Below are positions 55,713 through 64,000 of a stretch of DNA of 64,000 bases, one piece after another. The stretch covers positions 620,001-684,000 of the forward strand of contig CAWCTF010000006.1 in the NCBI GenBank assembly GCA_963798435.1. Direction: 5' to 3'. The position numbers and the translations under genes are program-made. The notes under the pieces are model-generated. The model did not search any database and was not told where the DNA came from. It saw only the letters and a list, made by a program, of their open reading frames with translations. Numbering within the stretch: the stretch's first letter is position 1; every line of letters begins with the position of its first letter. The stretch comes from JALHST01 sp963798435 (lineage in GTDB: Bacteria; Bacteroidota; Bacteroidia; Flavobacteriales; Flavobacteriaceae).

Positions 55713-56941
55713 ATGAGCACAAACCTGATTTCCAGCGGCACGACTGCCCGCGAGAAAGTGAACCTGCGCACGCCGGACGTGATGGCCGCGGTCCAGCAGC
55801 AGGTCGAGTCGCATTACCGCAGCGATATTGTCGAAAAAATCCGGCGGGCCGGCGGGATCATTTCCGATTGGCGACACGACGGTGCGGTTGGCAAAGCAAT
55901 TTGGCTTTTGTTACGGGGTCGAGCGCGCCATCGATCTCGCTTATGCGGCGCGCAAGGTTTTCAAGGATCGCCGGCTGTTTATCGTCGGCGAGATCATTCA
56001 CAACCCGAGGTGAATCGAGCAGATTGCCTCGTTAGGCATCAAGAACCTGACCGGGCAAAAACAAGCAGGCGGACATATCCGATCTCGGCCGGACGACGTG
56101 GTGATCGTGCCGGCGTTCGGAACGGAGTTGTCGCATCTAGCAACAGATCAAGGAGCGCGGCTGCCAGATTGTGGATACGACCTGCGGGGACGTGATGAGC
56201 GTGTGGAAACGGGTGCGCAAATACGCCAGCGAATCGGCTACCTCGATCATTCACGGCAAAGCGGAGCACGAAGAGACCAAAGCGACCAGCTCCCGCGCCC
56301 TCGGCGACGGCAGGGACATTACCTCGTCGTCCTCACTCTCGCGGACACCGATTACGTTTGCGATTACATCCGCCACGGCGGCGATAAGCAGGCGTTTCTG
56401 GAAAAGTTCCGCGGCGCGTATTCACCGGGGTTCGATCCGGACGTGCATTTGCAAACGGTTGGAGTGGCCAATCAAACCACGATGCTGCGCGGCGAGACCG
56501 AGGAAGTGCAGCGACGAATCCGGCAGGCCATCATCGACCGCGACGGGCCCGAGATTGGCGCAGAAAAACTTCCGCTTTTTCGATACGATCTGCGGCGCCA
56601 CTCAGGAGCGGCAGGATGCGCTGCGCGAATTGCTGGACGTCCCGATGGACTTGCTGCTGGTGGTCGGCGGTTACAACAGCTCGAACACCTCGCATCTGGC
56701 CGAAATGGGCGAAGAGAAATTGCCGACCTATTTCGTTCTCAACGCCTCTCGGCTTGTGTCGGCAACCGAGATCAAGCATTACAATCTGCACGAGAAACGC
56801 GAAGTCGTTTCGCACTTCTGGTTGCCGCCCGGGCCGGTGGTTATTGGAATTACCGCGGGGGCGTCTTGCCCAAACAATCTGATCGAAGAAACGCTGATCC
56901 GGCTCTTTGAATTGCGCGGCATCCCGCGCCGGCGAGCTTGA
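55713..56941 (+). CDS. ispH: 4-hydroxy-3-methylbut-2-enyl diphosphate reductase, multiply frameshifted
   Basis: Last enzyme of the MEP isoprenoid pathway, an iron-sulfur protein. The three cluster cysteines appear in GFCYGVERAIDLAY, VDTTCGDVMSVWKRVRKYA and GITAGASCPNNLIEETLIRL. Other conserved parts: IVGEIIHNP, SIIHGKAEHEETKATSS, LLLVVGGYNSSNTSHLAEM, and YFVLNASRL. At least four one-base shifts are needed (near 55,900, 56,010, 56,170, 56,320-56,580). Merged length of about 410 residues fits the longer IspH type with an N-terminal extension (SSGTTAREKVNLRTPDVMAA). Confidence 0.9.
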
Positions 56942-57081
56942 GCGGGCGGCTTGAGCGCAAAGTTGCGGTAGCGTGCGCTGTCCTCCCGGAGAGGAGCAAT
57001 CGCACAACCGGGTGCCACAGCGGACGTTAGAACGGCTGGATTACCCACGCATTTGGTAGTAGCGATACGAAATAGAGTTGT

Positions 57082-57924
57082 ATGGCACGCGCGATCTGGA
57101 AAGGCAGTATCAGCTTCGGATTGGTCAACATACCGATCGCGCTCTACACAGCGACTCGACGGGAAGAATTGAAGTTTCGTCTGCTGCGCAAGAGCGATCT
57201 AAGCCCGGTGAATTACAAACGGGTTGCCGAAAAGGATGGCAAGGAAGTGTCCTGGGACCAGATCGTGAAAGGCTACGAATATGAGAAGGGGAGATACGTC
57301 GTGCTCAAGGACGAAGATTTTCAGCGTGTCGATCTCGAGGCTACTCAGACCGTGGACATCCAGGATTTCGTCGATCAGGAAGAGATCGACCCGATATTTT
57401 TTTACAAGCCGTACTATCTGGAGCCACAGAAGGGCGGCGACAAAGCTTATGCGCTTTTGCGTGACGCGCTGAAGGATACGAACAAGGTCGGCATCGCCAA
57501 AGTGGTCATCAAAACGCGTCAATATCTCGGGGGAGTTAAAGCGGCGGACGGCGCACTCGTTCTTGAATTGATGCATTTCGCCGACGAGTTGGCCGATCCG
57601 GAGAAGCTCCATGTCCCGAAGAAAATGGAAGTCGGCAAACGCGAAATGAACATGGCGAGGTCACTCATCGATTCGATGACCTCGAAATGGGAACCCGAGA
57701 AGTACAAGGACGATTATCGCGAAGCGCTCATGGAAGTGATCGAGGAGAAAGTCGAAGCCGGCGGCAAGGAAATCGAAGAGAAACCACGAAAAGCGCCCAA
57801 GCCAACCAAGGTGATTGATCTGGTCTCTGTTCTGCAAAAAAGTCTCGAACAAACTGGCGCGAAGCAGAAGGTGAGAGGTAAATCTCGCGCAACAAAGGCG
57901 CCTCCTGCGAGAAAAGCAGCATAA
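57082..57924 (+). CDS. ku: Ku protein, non-homologous end joining
   Basis: A 280-residue, intact bacterial Ku that threads onto DNA ends and recruits LigD. The core begins ARAIWKGSISFGLVNIPIAL and continues with FRLLRKSDLSPVNYKRV, GYEYEKGRYVVLKDEDFQRV, IDPIFFYKPYYLEPQKGGDK and MNMARSLIDSMTSKWEPEKY. The C-terminal tail (about 230-280) is lysine- and alanine-rich, a DNA-binding extension. No ligD is in the window. Short intergenic gaps separate it from ispH and DoxX; transcription is probably independent. Confidence 0.95.
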   Translation: MARAIWKGSISFGLVNIPIALYTATRREELKFRLLRKSDLSPVNYKRVAEKDGKEVSWDQIVKGYEYEKGRYVVLKDEDFQRVDLEATQTVDIQDFVDQEEIDPIFFYKPYYLEPQKGGDKAYALLRDALKDTNKVGIAKVVIKTRQYLGGVKAADGALVLELMHFADELADPEKLHVPKKMEVGKREMNMARSLIDSMTSKWEPEKYKDDYREALMEVIEEKVEAGGKEIEEKPRKAPKPTKVIDLVSVLQKSLEQTGAKQKVRGKSRATKAPPARKAA

Positions 57925-58017
57925 GGTAGGGCGCGACCGCCGGATCGCTCGGCTAGCCGTCCGAACCGTTTTGAAATTCTTGACACGCCAACTCAAAATC
58001 GTTCAGCCTTACGGGGT

Positions 58018-58461
58018 ATGACCTCTCTCAACCGATTTTCGGATCCTGTTTACTGCATCATGCGATTCATAGTTGGACTGATGTTTGCGTGTCACGGCGG
58101 TCAGAAACTTCTCGGTTTCCCAGGTGGCGGACATGGCGGCGTCCAGGGTTTGATGCTTCTCGGTGGAATCATTGAGCTTGTCGGCGGGCTCATGATCGCG
58201 TTTGGTTTTCTGACGCGCTTGGCGGCGTTTATTTCTGCCGGTGAAATGGCGGTCGCTTATTTCACCGTGCACGCCGCGGGCAAAGCGATTGGTCACGCGC
58301 CAAGCCCGACCGAGCAATTTTTTCCCATTCTTAACAAAGGCGAACTCGCTGTCGTTCTGTGCTGGCTTTTTTTGTTCATGGTCTTTTACGGCGCGGGACG
58401 GTGGAGCATCGATGCATTATTCTTCAAGGGGAAGGCCACGGCGCCGGCGGCTTCTTTCTAG
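58018..58461 (+). CDS. DoxX family membrane protein
   Basis: A 147-residue protein with four transmembrane helices: FIVGLMFACHGGQKLLGF, LMLLGGIIELVGGLMIAFGF, LAAFISAGEMAVAYFTVH and AVVLCWLFLFMVFYGAGRWS. These are the standard DoxX motifs (GLxFxxHGxQKL and ExxGGxxLxxGxxTR, here FLTR). The family is linked to oxidative-stress or quinone-related membrane functions. It is 30 bases upstream of the dienelactone hydrolase gene on the same strand. Confidence 0.93.
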   Translation: MTSLNRFSDPVYCIMRFIVGLMFACHGGQKLLGFPGGGHGGVQGLMLLGGIIELVGGLMIAFGFLTRLAAFISAGEMAVAYFTVHAAGKAIGHAPSPTEQFFPILNKGELAVVLCWLFLFMVFYGAGRWSIDALFFKGKATAPAASF

Positions 58462-58491
58462 CGAAGCCGAGAAGCTCTGATTTCCTTTCTT

Positions 58492-59284
58492 ATGACGCGA
58501 GTCATCTTCATTTTTGCATGGACGTTCGCGCTGCAATTACTTATGGCCGAACAAATCAAGGATTTTGGTCGGGAGAGGCTGAACAGATCGCCGCGTCACG
58601 CCGAATGGGTCGATATCAAATCGGGCAGCCGCACGATCAAAGCGTTTATCGTTTACCCGGAGCGAAAAGACAAAACACCGGCTGTGTTCGTGATCAGCGA
58701 GATCTTTGGACTAACGGATTGGGTGCGCAGTCTGTGTGACGAGCTGGCCGAAAATGGCGTCATCGCCATAGCGCCCGACTTGCACGGCAAAAAGTTCGAA
58801 GATCTCGACGCTGCGAGGAAAGCGACATCGGAGTTGCCAAAGGAACAGGTCAAGAGCGATCTGGATGCGACTGCCGATTACGCGCTGACAAAGGTTCCAG
58901 CATGCAACGGCACGCTCGCGGTGTGCGGATTCTGTTGGGGCGGGGGAGTGACGTTTCGATTATGCCAACGAAAATCCAAAACTGAAAGCGGCCTATTCGT
59001 TTTACGGAACCGCGCCCGATGAAGCTTCCAAGGTCGCGAATATTCCATGTCCAGTTTATGGATTTTACGGTGAGAACGATGAGCGCGTGGACGCGACTAT
59101 TCCCAAGGCCGAAGAACTAATGAAAGCCGCCGGAAAAAAATATGAGCCGGTGATCTACAAAGGTGCGGGCCATGGGTTCATGCGGTCGGGCGAGCCAAAC
59201 AACCCCAACGTTCGCGAAGGAGACAAAAAAGCCCGCGACGAAGCGTGGGCGCGCTGGAAGAAGTTGCTGAAGCAATTGCCGTAG
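58492..59284 (+). CDS. Dienelactone hydrolase family protein, secreted, frameshifted
   Basis: About 263 residues with a possible N-terminal signal (RVIFIFAWTFALQLLMAEQ). The alpha/beta hydrolase has the DLH-type nucleophile elbow GFCWGGG (cysteine nucleophile), an upstream FVISEIFGLTDWVRSLCDEL, and, in the second frame, FYGENDERVDATIP (acid) and KGAGHGFMRSGEP (histidine). One base shift near 58,965 joins the frames through DYANENPKLKAAYSFYGTAP. The reaction on its natural substrate is unknown; the family opens lactone rings and cleaves esters. Confidence 0.9.
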
Positions 59285-59292
59285 CATTTTCG

Positions 59293-59425
59293 GTCATTCC
59301 GAGTCAGTCGAGGCTGCAACGCAGCGGACAAAGTCCGCGAGACCAGGCTTTCAATCTCCGATTCATTTCTCCGGTGCCACCTTCAGGCAAGTTCGAGAGA
59401 TGTCTCGATTTCGCTCGACATGACA
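59293..59425. repeat. Palindromic intergenic repeat (GAGCGAAG type), copy 3
   Basis: GTCATTCCGAGTCAGTCGAGG at the left end and GAGATGTCTCGATTTCGCTC then GACATGACA at the right end are imperfect inverted complements, as in copy 1. The middle differs from the other copies. It lies between the convergent hydrolase genes. Confidence 0.65.
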
Positions 59426-59443
59426 CGCAAGGAAGGATCGCAA

Positions 59444-60853
59444 CTACCACCAATAGATCTGCGCGATTTTACCGTCTTTACTGATCTTAGCAGAAAACCA
59501 GTACCAATTTCCCCCGAGGTTTACCTTGTAGCGCAGGACTTGGCCGTCTTTTCTCTCTTCACGGTCAGAGAAAACAAGTGAGCCTAACGAGCCATGATCG
59601 GCGAACCATTTCCAGAGTGCCTTGCCTGTGGCGGTCTCGAGGAAGATTCGCATCGGCGACGTGAATGCTGAAGGTTCGTAGTTCCCCTTTAGCAGACCAG
59701 ACATGACGCCCTTTAGCTTTGTTGTCGTCTTTGGATCAGGATCTGGATTCGCTTCCGGTCGTTTCAGCGCCGGCAGAGACATTCCGGCAAGATCGATAAC
59801 CAATTGATCAACGATTCTGTCCGCGCGATTTGTGAGAACAATAACGGTCAGTCTGTCATCGATGAATCGGTAGATGGCTGACGAAAAACCGGGCGTCCCA
59901 CCGCTGTGCTGGATGAGGCGATGACCATGGTAGCTGTCAACGAACCAGCCGAAGCCGTAATTGAATGGTGCGTCTGCGCCATTATTGGCTACAGCCACAG
60001 CCCACATTTGCTCGAGGCTTGATTTTTTTAGCAATCTCTCGGTGTAAAGCGCTGCATCCCATTTCGCCATGTCTTCGACAGTGGAAAGAAGACTTCCCGC
60101 CGAGAATGCGATCGCGGGAAGAAGAATCGGCCGATTCTCAAAATGATCGTTCTTCCATTCGTAGCCTGAAGCGCGGTTCGGAACGATCGGTTGCGGGTCG
60201 GTGCTGCGAGTCGCGGCCATGTCGAGCGGCTTGAAAATCCGATTTGCCAGGAATTCCCAGTAGGACTCGCCGCTGACCTTTTCAATGATGATGCCCAGAA
60301 GGTAATAACCGGTATTGTCGTACGCCCAGGTCTCGCCCGGCTGAAACTCCACGGGCAATTTGTAAAACATCCGGAGCAACTCATCGCGCGCTGGAGTTGT
60401 CTCAAATGCGAGGTTTGTTTTGAAGACGTCAAGCCAATGCGGCACAGCGACATGATTTTGGATGCCGCCCGTATGAGTGAGCAGATGTCGAATTGTAATG
60501 ACGCGCCAGGTTTCCGGTGCGTCCGGAAAATATTTTGTGATTGCATCCTCAAGACGAATCTTGCCGTCCTCCACAAGCATCATGATTGCCGCGGCGGTAA
60601 ACTGCTTCGTGTTCGAGCCGATTTCGTAAACCGTTTCCTTTTGTGCTGGCGCTTTTAACTCGAGATTCGCGAATCCGTATCCCTGCACTTTGATAACACG
60701 ACCATCCCGAATAATGGCGAGCGAAAGGCCCGGGATGTGTAGCCGTCCCATCTGCCCGGAGATGTAATCGTCGATCGTGTCGGCTCGTGTTGAAAACAAC
60801 GCGGCTAAACTTGCCAGGCATGTAGCGGCGAAGACACGATGCCTGGTTGTCAT
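59444..60853 (-). CDS. Serine hydrolase, class C beta-lactamase/DD-peptidase family, secreted
   Basis: A 469-residue intact protein from the ATG at 60,853, chosen because it heads a signal peptide (FAATCLASLAALFSTRA); the frame upstream to 61,039 belongs to the neighbouring peptidase. Motifs: GSNTKQF with SxxK at about 80-83, YDN at about 178-180 (YxN), and HSGGTPGF in place of KTG. A C-terminal extension (about 370-469) of unknown role follows the catalytic domain. Probably an esterase or D-aminopeptidase rather than a beta-lactamase. It follows the S46 peptidase by 10 bases, so they share a transcript. Confidence 0.9.
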   Translation of the reverse strand: MTTRHRVFAATCLASLAALFSTRADTIDDYISGQMGRLHIPGLSLAIIRDGRVIKVQGYGFANLELKAPAQKETVYEIGSNTKQFTAAAIMMLVEDGKIRLEDAITKYFPDAPETWRVITIRHLLTHTGGIQNHVAVPHWLDVFKTNLAFETTPARDELLRMFYKLPVEFQPGETWAYDNTGYYLLGIIIEKVSGESYWEFLANRIFKPLDMAATRSTDPQPIVPNRASGYEWKNDHFENRPILLPAIAFSAGSLLSTVEDMAKWDAALYTERLLKKSSLEQMWAVAVANNGADAPFNYGFGWFVDSYHGHRLIQHSGGTPGFSSAIYRFIDDRLTVIVLTNRADRIVDQLVIDLAGMSLPALKRPEANPDPDPKTTTKLKGVMSGLLKGNYEPSAFTSPMRIFLETATGKALWKWFADHGSLGSLVFSDREERKDGQVLRYKVNLGGNWYWFSAKISKDGKIAQIYWW

Positions 60854-60863
60854 CGAAGGCAGA

Positions 60864-62984
60864 CTATCTTGTCGGGTTCTCCAACTCGTCCGCGAGCGCG
60901 CTCGCACCGTAAACCTTTCGAAGCGCCTCGATGATTGCGGCCGAATCGACTGACACAGCGCGCGCCTGCGTGTCCGTGTAAATGCAGTCGAGCACCAGCG
61001 ATTGAATGTTGCCGTCGAAAATGATTCCGACGAATTCATTTGCCTTGTTTACGACCGGGCTGCCGCTATTGCCGCCGATAATGTCGGCGTCGGAAACGAA
61101 ATTGAATTTGGTCGCCAGATTAAGACTCGGTTTCGCGTCAATCCAGCGCCTGGGCAGATCGAACGGCGGCCGGTTGTCGTGCTCGGCGGCCCGTTGATAC
61201 AAACCTGCGAAATCAGTGAACGCGGGGAATCTGTTTCCCGTCCTGTTCGTATCCGCGCACGGTTCCGTACGAGAGCCGTAGAGAAAAGGTCGCATCCGGG
61301 TACGTGCTCGTGCCTTGTAGGGCGAAACGCGCCTTTGCGATTTCTGAATACGCCTGTTTTTTGATTTCATCCTGCTCGTTGTTAATCTTTCGTGCTTGTC
61401 TGGCTGGCGCATCGATCATGCGGGCGAGATCAATCATCGGATCATGCGCGGCATGCAATCCAGGCGCGCCTTTGCTGTAGAGATCTTTGCGCACAGTCAC
61501 GTCCTTGAGCTTTGTGCCAGTCACCAGTTCCGCCGCGCGGGCGTGCGGCGATTTTCCGGCGAGCACTTTTTTCACCAACGGATTGTCCGCTCCGAATTGC
61601 GATGCGAAATCGGTCAGTGAATCGGTGAGCCGCAAAATTTCGTAGTCGTCGTACACCGGTTCGTTGGAGAACAGATCCAGTTCCAACGACTCACGCGCGC
61701 TGTCGCGAAAAGCCGCGATTCTTTCCCCGTTCGGTTTTGCGCGCTCATCAGCGGCGCGCAGTAGCAGGCGCGCATACTTGAAAAGATTCCCGGAAAATGC
61801 ACGCGGTCCGCGATAACCAATCGTGACGCGGGCGTTCCTGCTCGAGGTAGTTGTACACTGGCGCGTTCTTTGCAATCTCGGCTTGGGCACGTTTGATCCG
61901 GTTATAGGCAGAAAGTGTCGGATTTGAATTTCGAATCTCGGCCAGTGGCGTCGCGCAATTTTCGCTCGCTCGTTTGCAATGCCGACCAGATTTGCGGATC
62001 AAGCAGTCCGGCCAGAAGACCGTCGTATCGTTTGCGATTGTTTTGATCTCCAAACAAGTCCTCGCGCGCTTTCCGTGCGTTTTCGAATGAGCGTGCGCTG
62101 TAGGCCGATTCCAGCACTTCGCGCCGGTAAAACATGTTCAGGATGTACGGGAGATATCGATCACGCGTGTCCGCCAGTTCATCCAAGGTCAGTTGCCGAT
62201 CTGTTTTTCCAGGGCTGCCGCTTACAAAGATCAGTTCTCCGTCGGTTGGCCCCGTTGGGTTGAATTTGAGAAAGTGCTCGATCTTCGCCGGCTGACCATT
62301 TTCGTAAACGCGAAAAAGGCAGATATCGAGATCGTAGCGTGGATACTCGAAGTTGTCGGGATCGCCGCCAAAGAAAGCCATCTGCTGCTCGGGTGCGAAA
62401 ACCAGGCGCACGTCGTCGTAGCGTTTGTATCGGTAAAGGTGGTACGCCCCGCCTTGATACAGCGTAACGACGTCCGATCGGAGCCCGGTCTTATCTTTGC
62501 TTTCCTTTTCAATGGCAGCGATGGCGGCGTTGCGCGCCTTTGAAGCCTGGTCGTTCGTCATGCCCGGTTTCACCGCGCTCGGTTACTCGCGCAGTCACGT
62601 CTTCAATGGACATGAGAACGTTGAGCTCAAGATCGGTTGATTTCATTTCCTCGGCTTGTGTTTTGGCATAAAACCGTCCCGCAGATAATTGTGCTGCGCA
62701 TCGCCCATCTTCTGCAATGTGTCGGCTCCGACGTGGTGGTTTGTGATCACGAGGCCATTTGCTGAAACGAACGAGCCGCTCCCGCCGGAGTTGAATCGGA
62801 CACTGGCCTTTTGCAGATGCTCAAGCCACTGCGGCGTCGGCTCGAATTGGTATTTTTCTTCGAGCTGTTTCAGCGGTGGCGCATTAAACAGCCACATCCC
62901 TTCGTCAGCTTTTGCAGACGTAATCATTCCGACAAGAAAGATCAGAGCTGAACAGCGAAGCTGCAGGCGAAACCACGTGTACAT
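60864..62984 (-). CDS. S46 family dipeptidyl-peptidase (DPP7/DPP11 type), frameshifted
   Basis: Periplasmic serine exopeptidase releasing dipeptides. The start is the ATG at 62,984 before a signal (CSALIFLVGMITSAKA). Recovered: DEGMWLFNAPP, the histidine motif VITNHHVGAD (about residues 79-88), FAPEQQMAFFGGDPDNFEYP, the acidic domain region FEYPRYDLDICLFRVYENGQ, IFVSGSPGKT-like FVSGSPGKTDR, and the serine motif IIGGNSGSPVVN followed by GIIFDGN. Eighteen residues after the catalytic serine stands glycine, as in DPP7, which prefers hydrophobic P1; DPP11 has arginine. Indels lie near 62,640-62,580, 61,895 and 61,215-61,400. Merged length about 705 residues is the family norm. Confidence 0.88.
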
Positions 62985-63202
62985 GCGCGAATCATAAAGG
63001 GCGGAGATTAACGCGACAAATTGAAAGCGGCGGAGCACCGGCACAGTCCAAAACGCAAACGAGAAATCTTCTCTAGCGATCACGGCCAAGTCTTGGAGTG
63101 CGCCAGTGCTCTGGCGCTTTTTGAAGCACACGCACAGAAGACGCTTGTAGATAATCTACTCGCGCTCTCGCCAATCGCGGTGGTTTGAATAATTGTGCTC
63201 TG

Positions 63203-63964
63203 ATGTTTCGACCCAAGCGTCGCAAAATTGAGCGGCTCGATTTCATTCTGGCCGGCGCGCAAAAGTCCGGGACAACGGCGCTGCATTACTTTTTGAGCAG
63301 ACGTCCAGACATCGTGATGGGCGACCAGCAGGAGATCCACTTCTTTGATAACGATGCACTGTTCGTTGCCGAACCCGATTACGAGCAATTACATGAGCAT
63401 TATCCGTTGCTTGCTCCTTCCATGATCGCGGGAGATTGCACGCCTAGTTACATATATCACGCGACGGCCGCTGAGCGGATTTTTGAATACAATCCAAAGA
63501 TTAAGTTTCTGGTGCTCCTGCGAAACCCGGTCGAGCGCGCTTTTGCGCATTGGAACATGCAACGATTCAGAAACCGCGAACCGCTGGATTTCTTCGACGC
63601 CGTGCGCGAAGAGCAAACCCGCATCGCCGGCGCGCCAACGGCTGAAGCGCGCCGTTTCGCTTACATCGACCGTGGGTTTTACGGACGACAACTCGAACGC
63701 ATCTTCAAATTTTTTCCGCGCGAGCAAGTGAAGGCCGTAAAATTCGAAGATTTCAAGGCGAACCAGCGTGAAGCGGTCGCGTCGATCTTGTCATTCCTTG
63801 GCCGCAAACCTCTACATTCGATCCGCAACAAAGACAGAAACATCGTGCCGTATGAGCGGGCGATGAACTGGGAGGAGCGCGTTTTCCTTTACAATCTTTT
63901 CGCCGAGGACATCGCGAAAGTTGAGCAACTGCTGGGCTGGAATTGTTCAGATTGGAAATTGTGA
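63203..63964 (+). CDS. PAPS-dependent sulfotransferase
   Basis: A 253-residue intact enzyme from the ATG at 63,203; a TTG at 63,185 would add six residues. The 5'-phosphosulfate loop is LAGAQKSGTTALHYFL (residues about 17-32) and the 3'-phosphate region is FLVLLRNPVERAFAHWNMQR, with the conserved R and S-equivalent positions. A third conserved segment is YIDRGFYGRQLERIFKFFP followed by VKAVKFEDFKANQREAVASI. The acceptor is unknown; heparan-type or lipid acceptors are typical for this branch. It is divergent from the S46 peptidase. Confidence 0.9.
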   Translation: MFRPKRRKIERLDFILAGAQKSGTTALHYFLSRRPDIVMGDQQEIHFFDNDALFVAEPDYEQLHEHYPLLAPSMIAGDCTPSYIYHATAAERIFEYNPKIKFLVLLRNPVERAFAHWNMQRFRNREPLDFFDAVREEQTRIAGAPTAEARRFAYIDRGFYGRQLERIFKFFPREQVKAVKFEDFKANQREAVASILSFLGRKPLHSIRNKDRNIVPYERAMNWEERVFLYNLFAEDIAKVEQLLGWNCSDWKL

Positions 63965-63983
63965 CGCCGCCGACTCCTGCAGG

Positions 63984-64000
63984 GCAACCGCTCCGGTTGC
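63984..64000. repeat. GC-rich hairpin at window end
   Basis: GCAACCG (63,984-63,990) pairs with CGGTTGC (63,994-64,000) around CTC, the same design as at 44,892-44,910. It may be the terminator of the sulfotransferase gene or the edge of a longer repeat cut by the window. Confidence 0.5.

Noticed and set aside
35700..64000. Right half as a horizontally acquired island in a flavobacterium
   Set aside because: It contains ordinary single-copy housekeeping genes (tmk, holB, lnt, ispH) and no mobility genes at the border, which fits a second genome, not an island.

Overview
This 64 kb window holds two unrelated bacterial genomes joined at about position 35,717. The left part (1 to about 35,717) is AT-rich. 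Its promoters carry the Bacteroidota -7 element TAnnTTTG, and its families are typical of Flavobacteriaceae: a TonB-dependent receptor with a DUF4249 lipoprotein, DUF4369/TlpA thioredoxins, LytTR membrane regulators, DUF3667 and an NrtR-type Nudix regulator. The right part (about 35,718 to 64,000) is GC-rich. It carries housekeeping genes (dtd, lnt, tmk, holB, ispH, Ku), cell-envelope enzymes and palindromic intergenic repeats that suggest a Verrucomicrobiota-like soil bacterium (Chthoniobacterales is my guess). At the join a sensor histidine kinase stops just before its expected histidine motif, and a threonine dehydratase reading the other way is cut after about 26 codons. A chimeric assembly is the simplest explanation.

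Left half, in order: an edge-cut PIG-L deacetylase; a TetR regulator with a type I export operon (ABC protein, HlyD, TolC) whose ATPase motifs are degenerate; a three-gene set of secreted protein, membrane-anchored LuxR regulator and TlpA thioredoxin; a tyrosine-recombinase remnant; a molybdenum hydroxylase pair (IorB/IorA type) beside a LytTR regulator; an NrtR-like regulator divergent from a carbohydrate operon (ThuA/PQQ-dehydrogenase/cytochrome c fusion, GH2 hydrolase, SDR) with a 23-bp palindrome in the promoter; DUF3667, an alpha/beta hydrolase and a CPBP protease; a DUF4249/TonB receptor pair; a serine hydrolase; a LytTR regulator; and the truncated kinase. A dispersed repeat with a 53-bp core, associated with recombinase 5'-end remnants, occurs near 6.5, 15.6 and 25.4 kb and brackets the accessory modules.

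Right half: a minus-strand block (dtd, S1/P1 nuclease, Mut7-C protein, 3D-domain protein, NamZ-type muramidase, lnt, phosphohexomutase, ornithine cyclodeaminase family); a plus-strand FAD oxidoreductase, PLP dehydratase and TauE-type transporter; a minus-strand PHP-glycosyltransferase fusion coupled to a DUF2334 deacetylase; an EVE protein; then plus-strand tmk, holB, an L,D-transpeptidase lipoprotein, ispH, Ku, DoxX and a dienelactone hydrolase; a minus-strand serine hydrolase and S46 peptidase; and a sulfotransferase.

About fifteen genes in the right half are broken by one-base indels but read through perfectly in shifted frames, against four in the left half. This looks like uncorrected long-read error rather than decay, and the unequal density supports the chimera reading. 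I give merged spans for such genes. I see no CRISPR array, rRNA or intact tRNA. The most useful signals are the junction, the repeat/recombinase family, the Nudix-regulator operon, the degenerate export ATPase and the LuxR/TlpA set.
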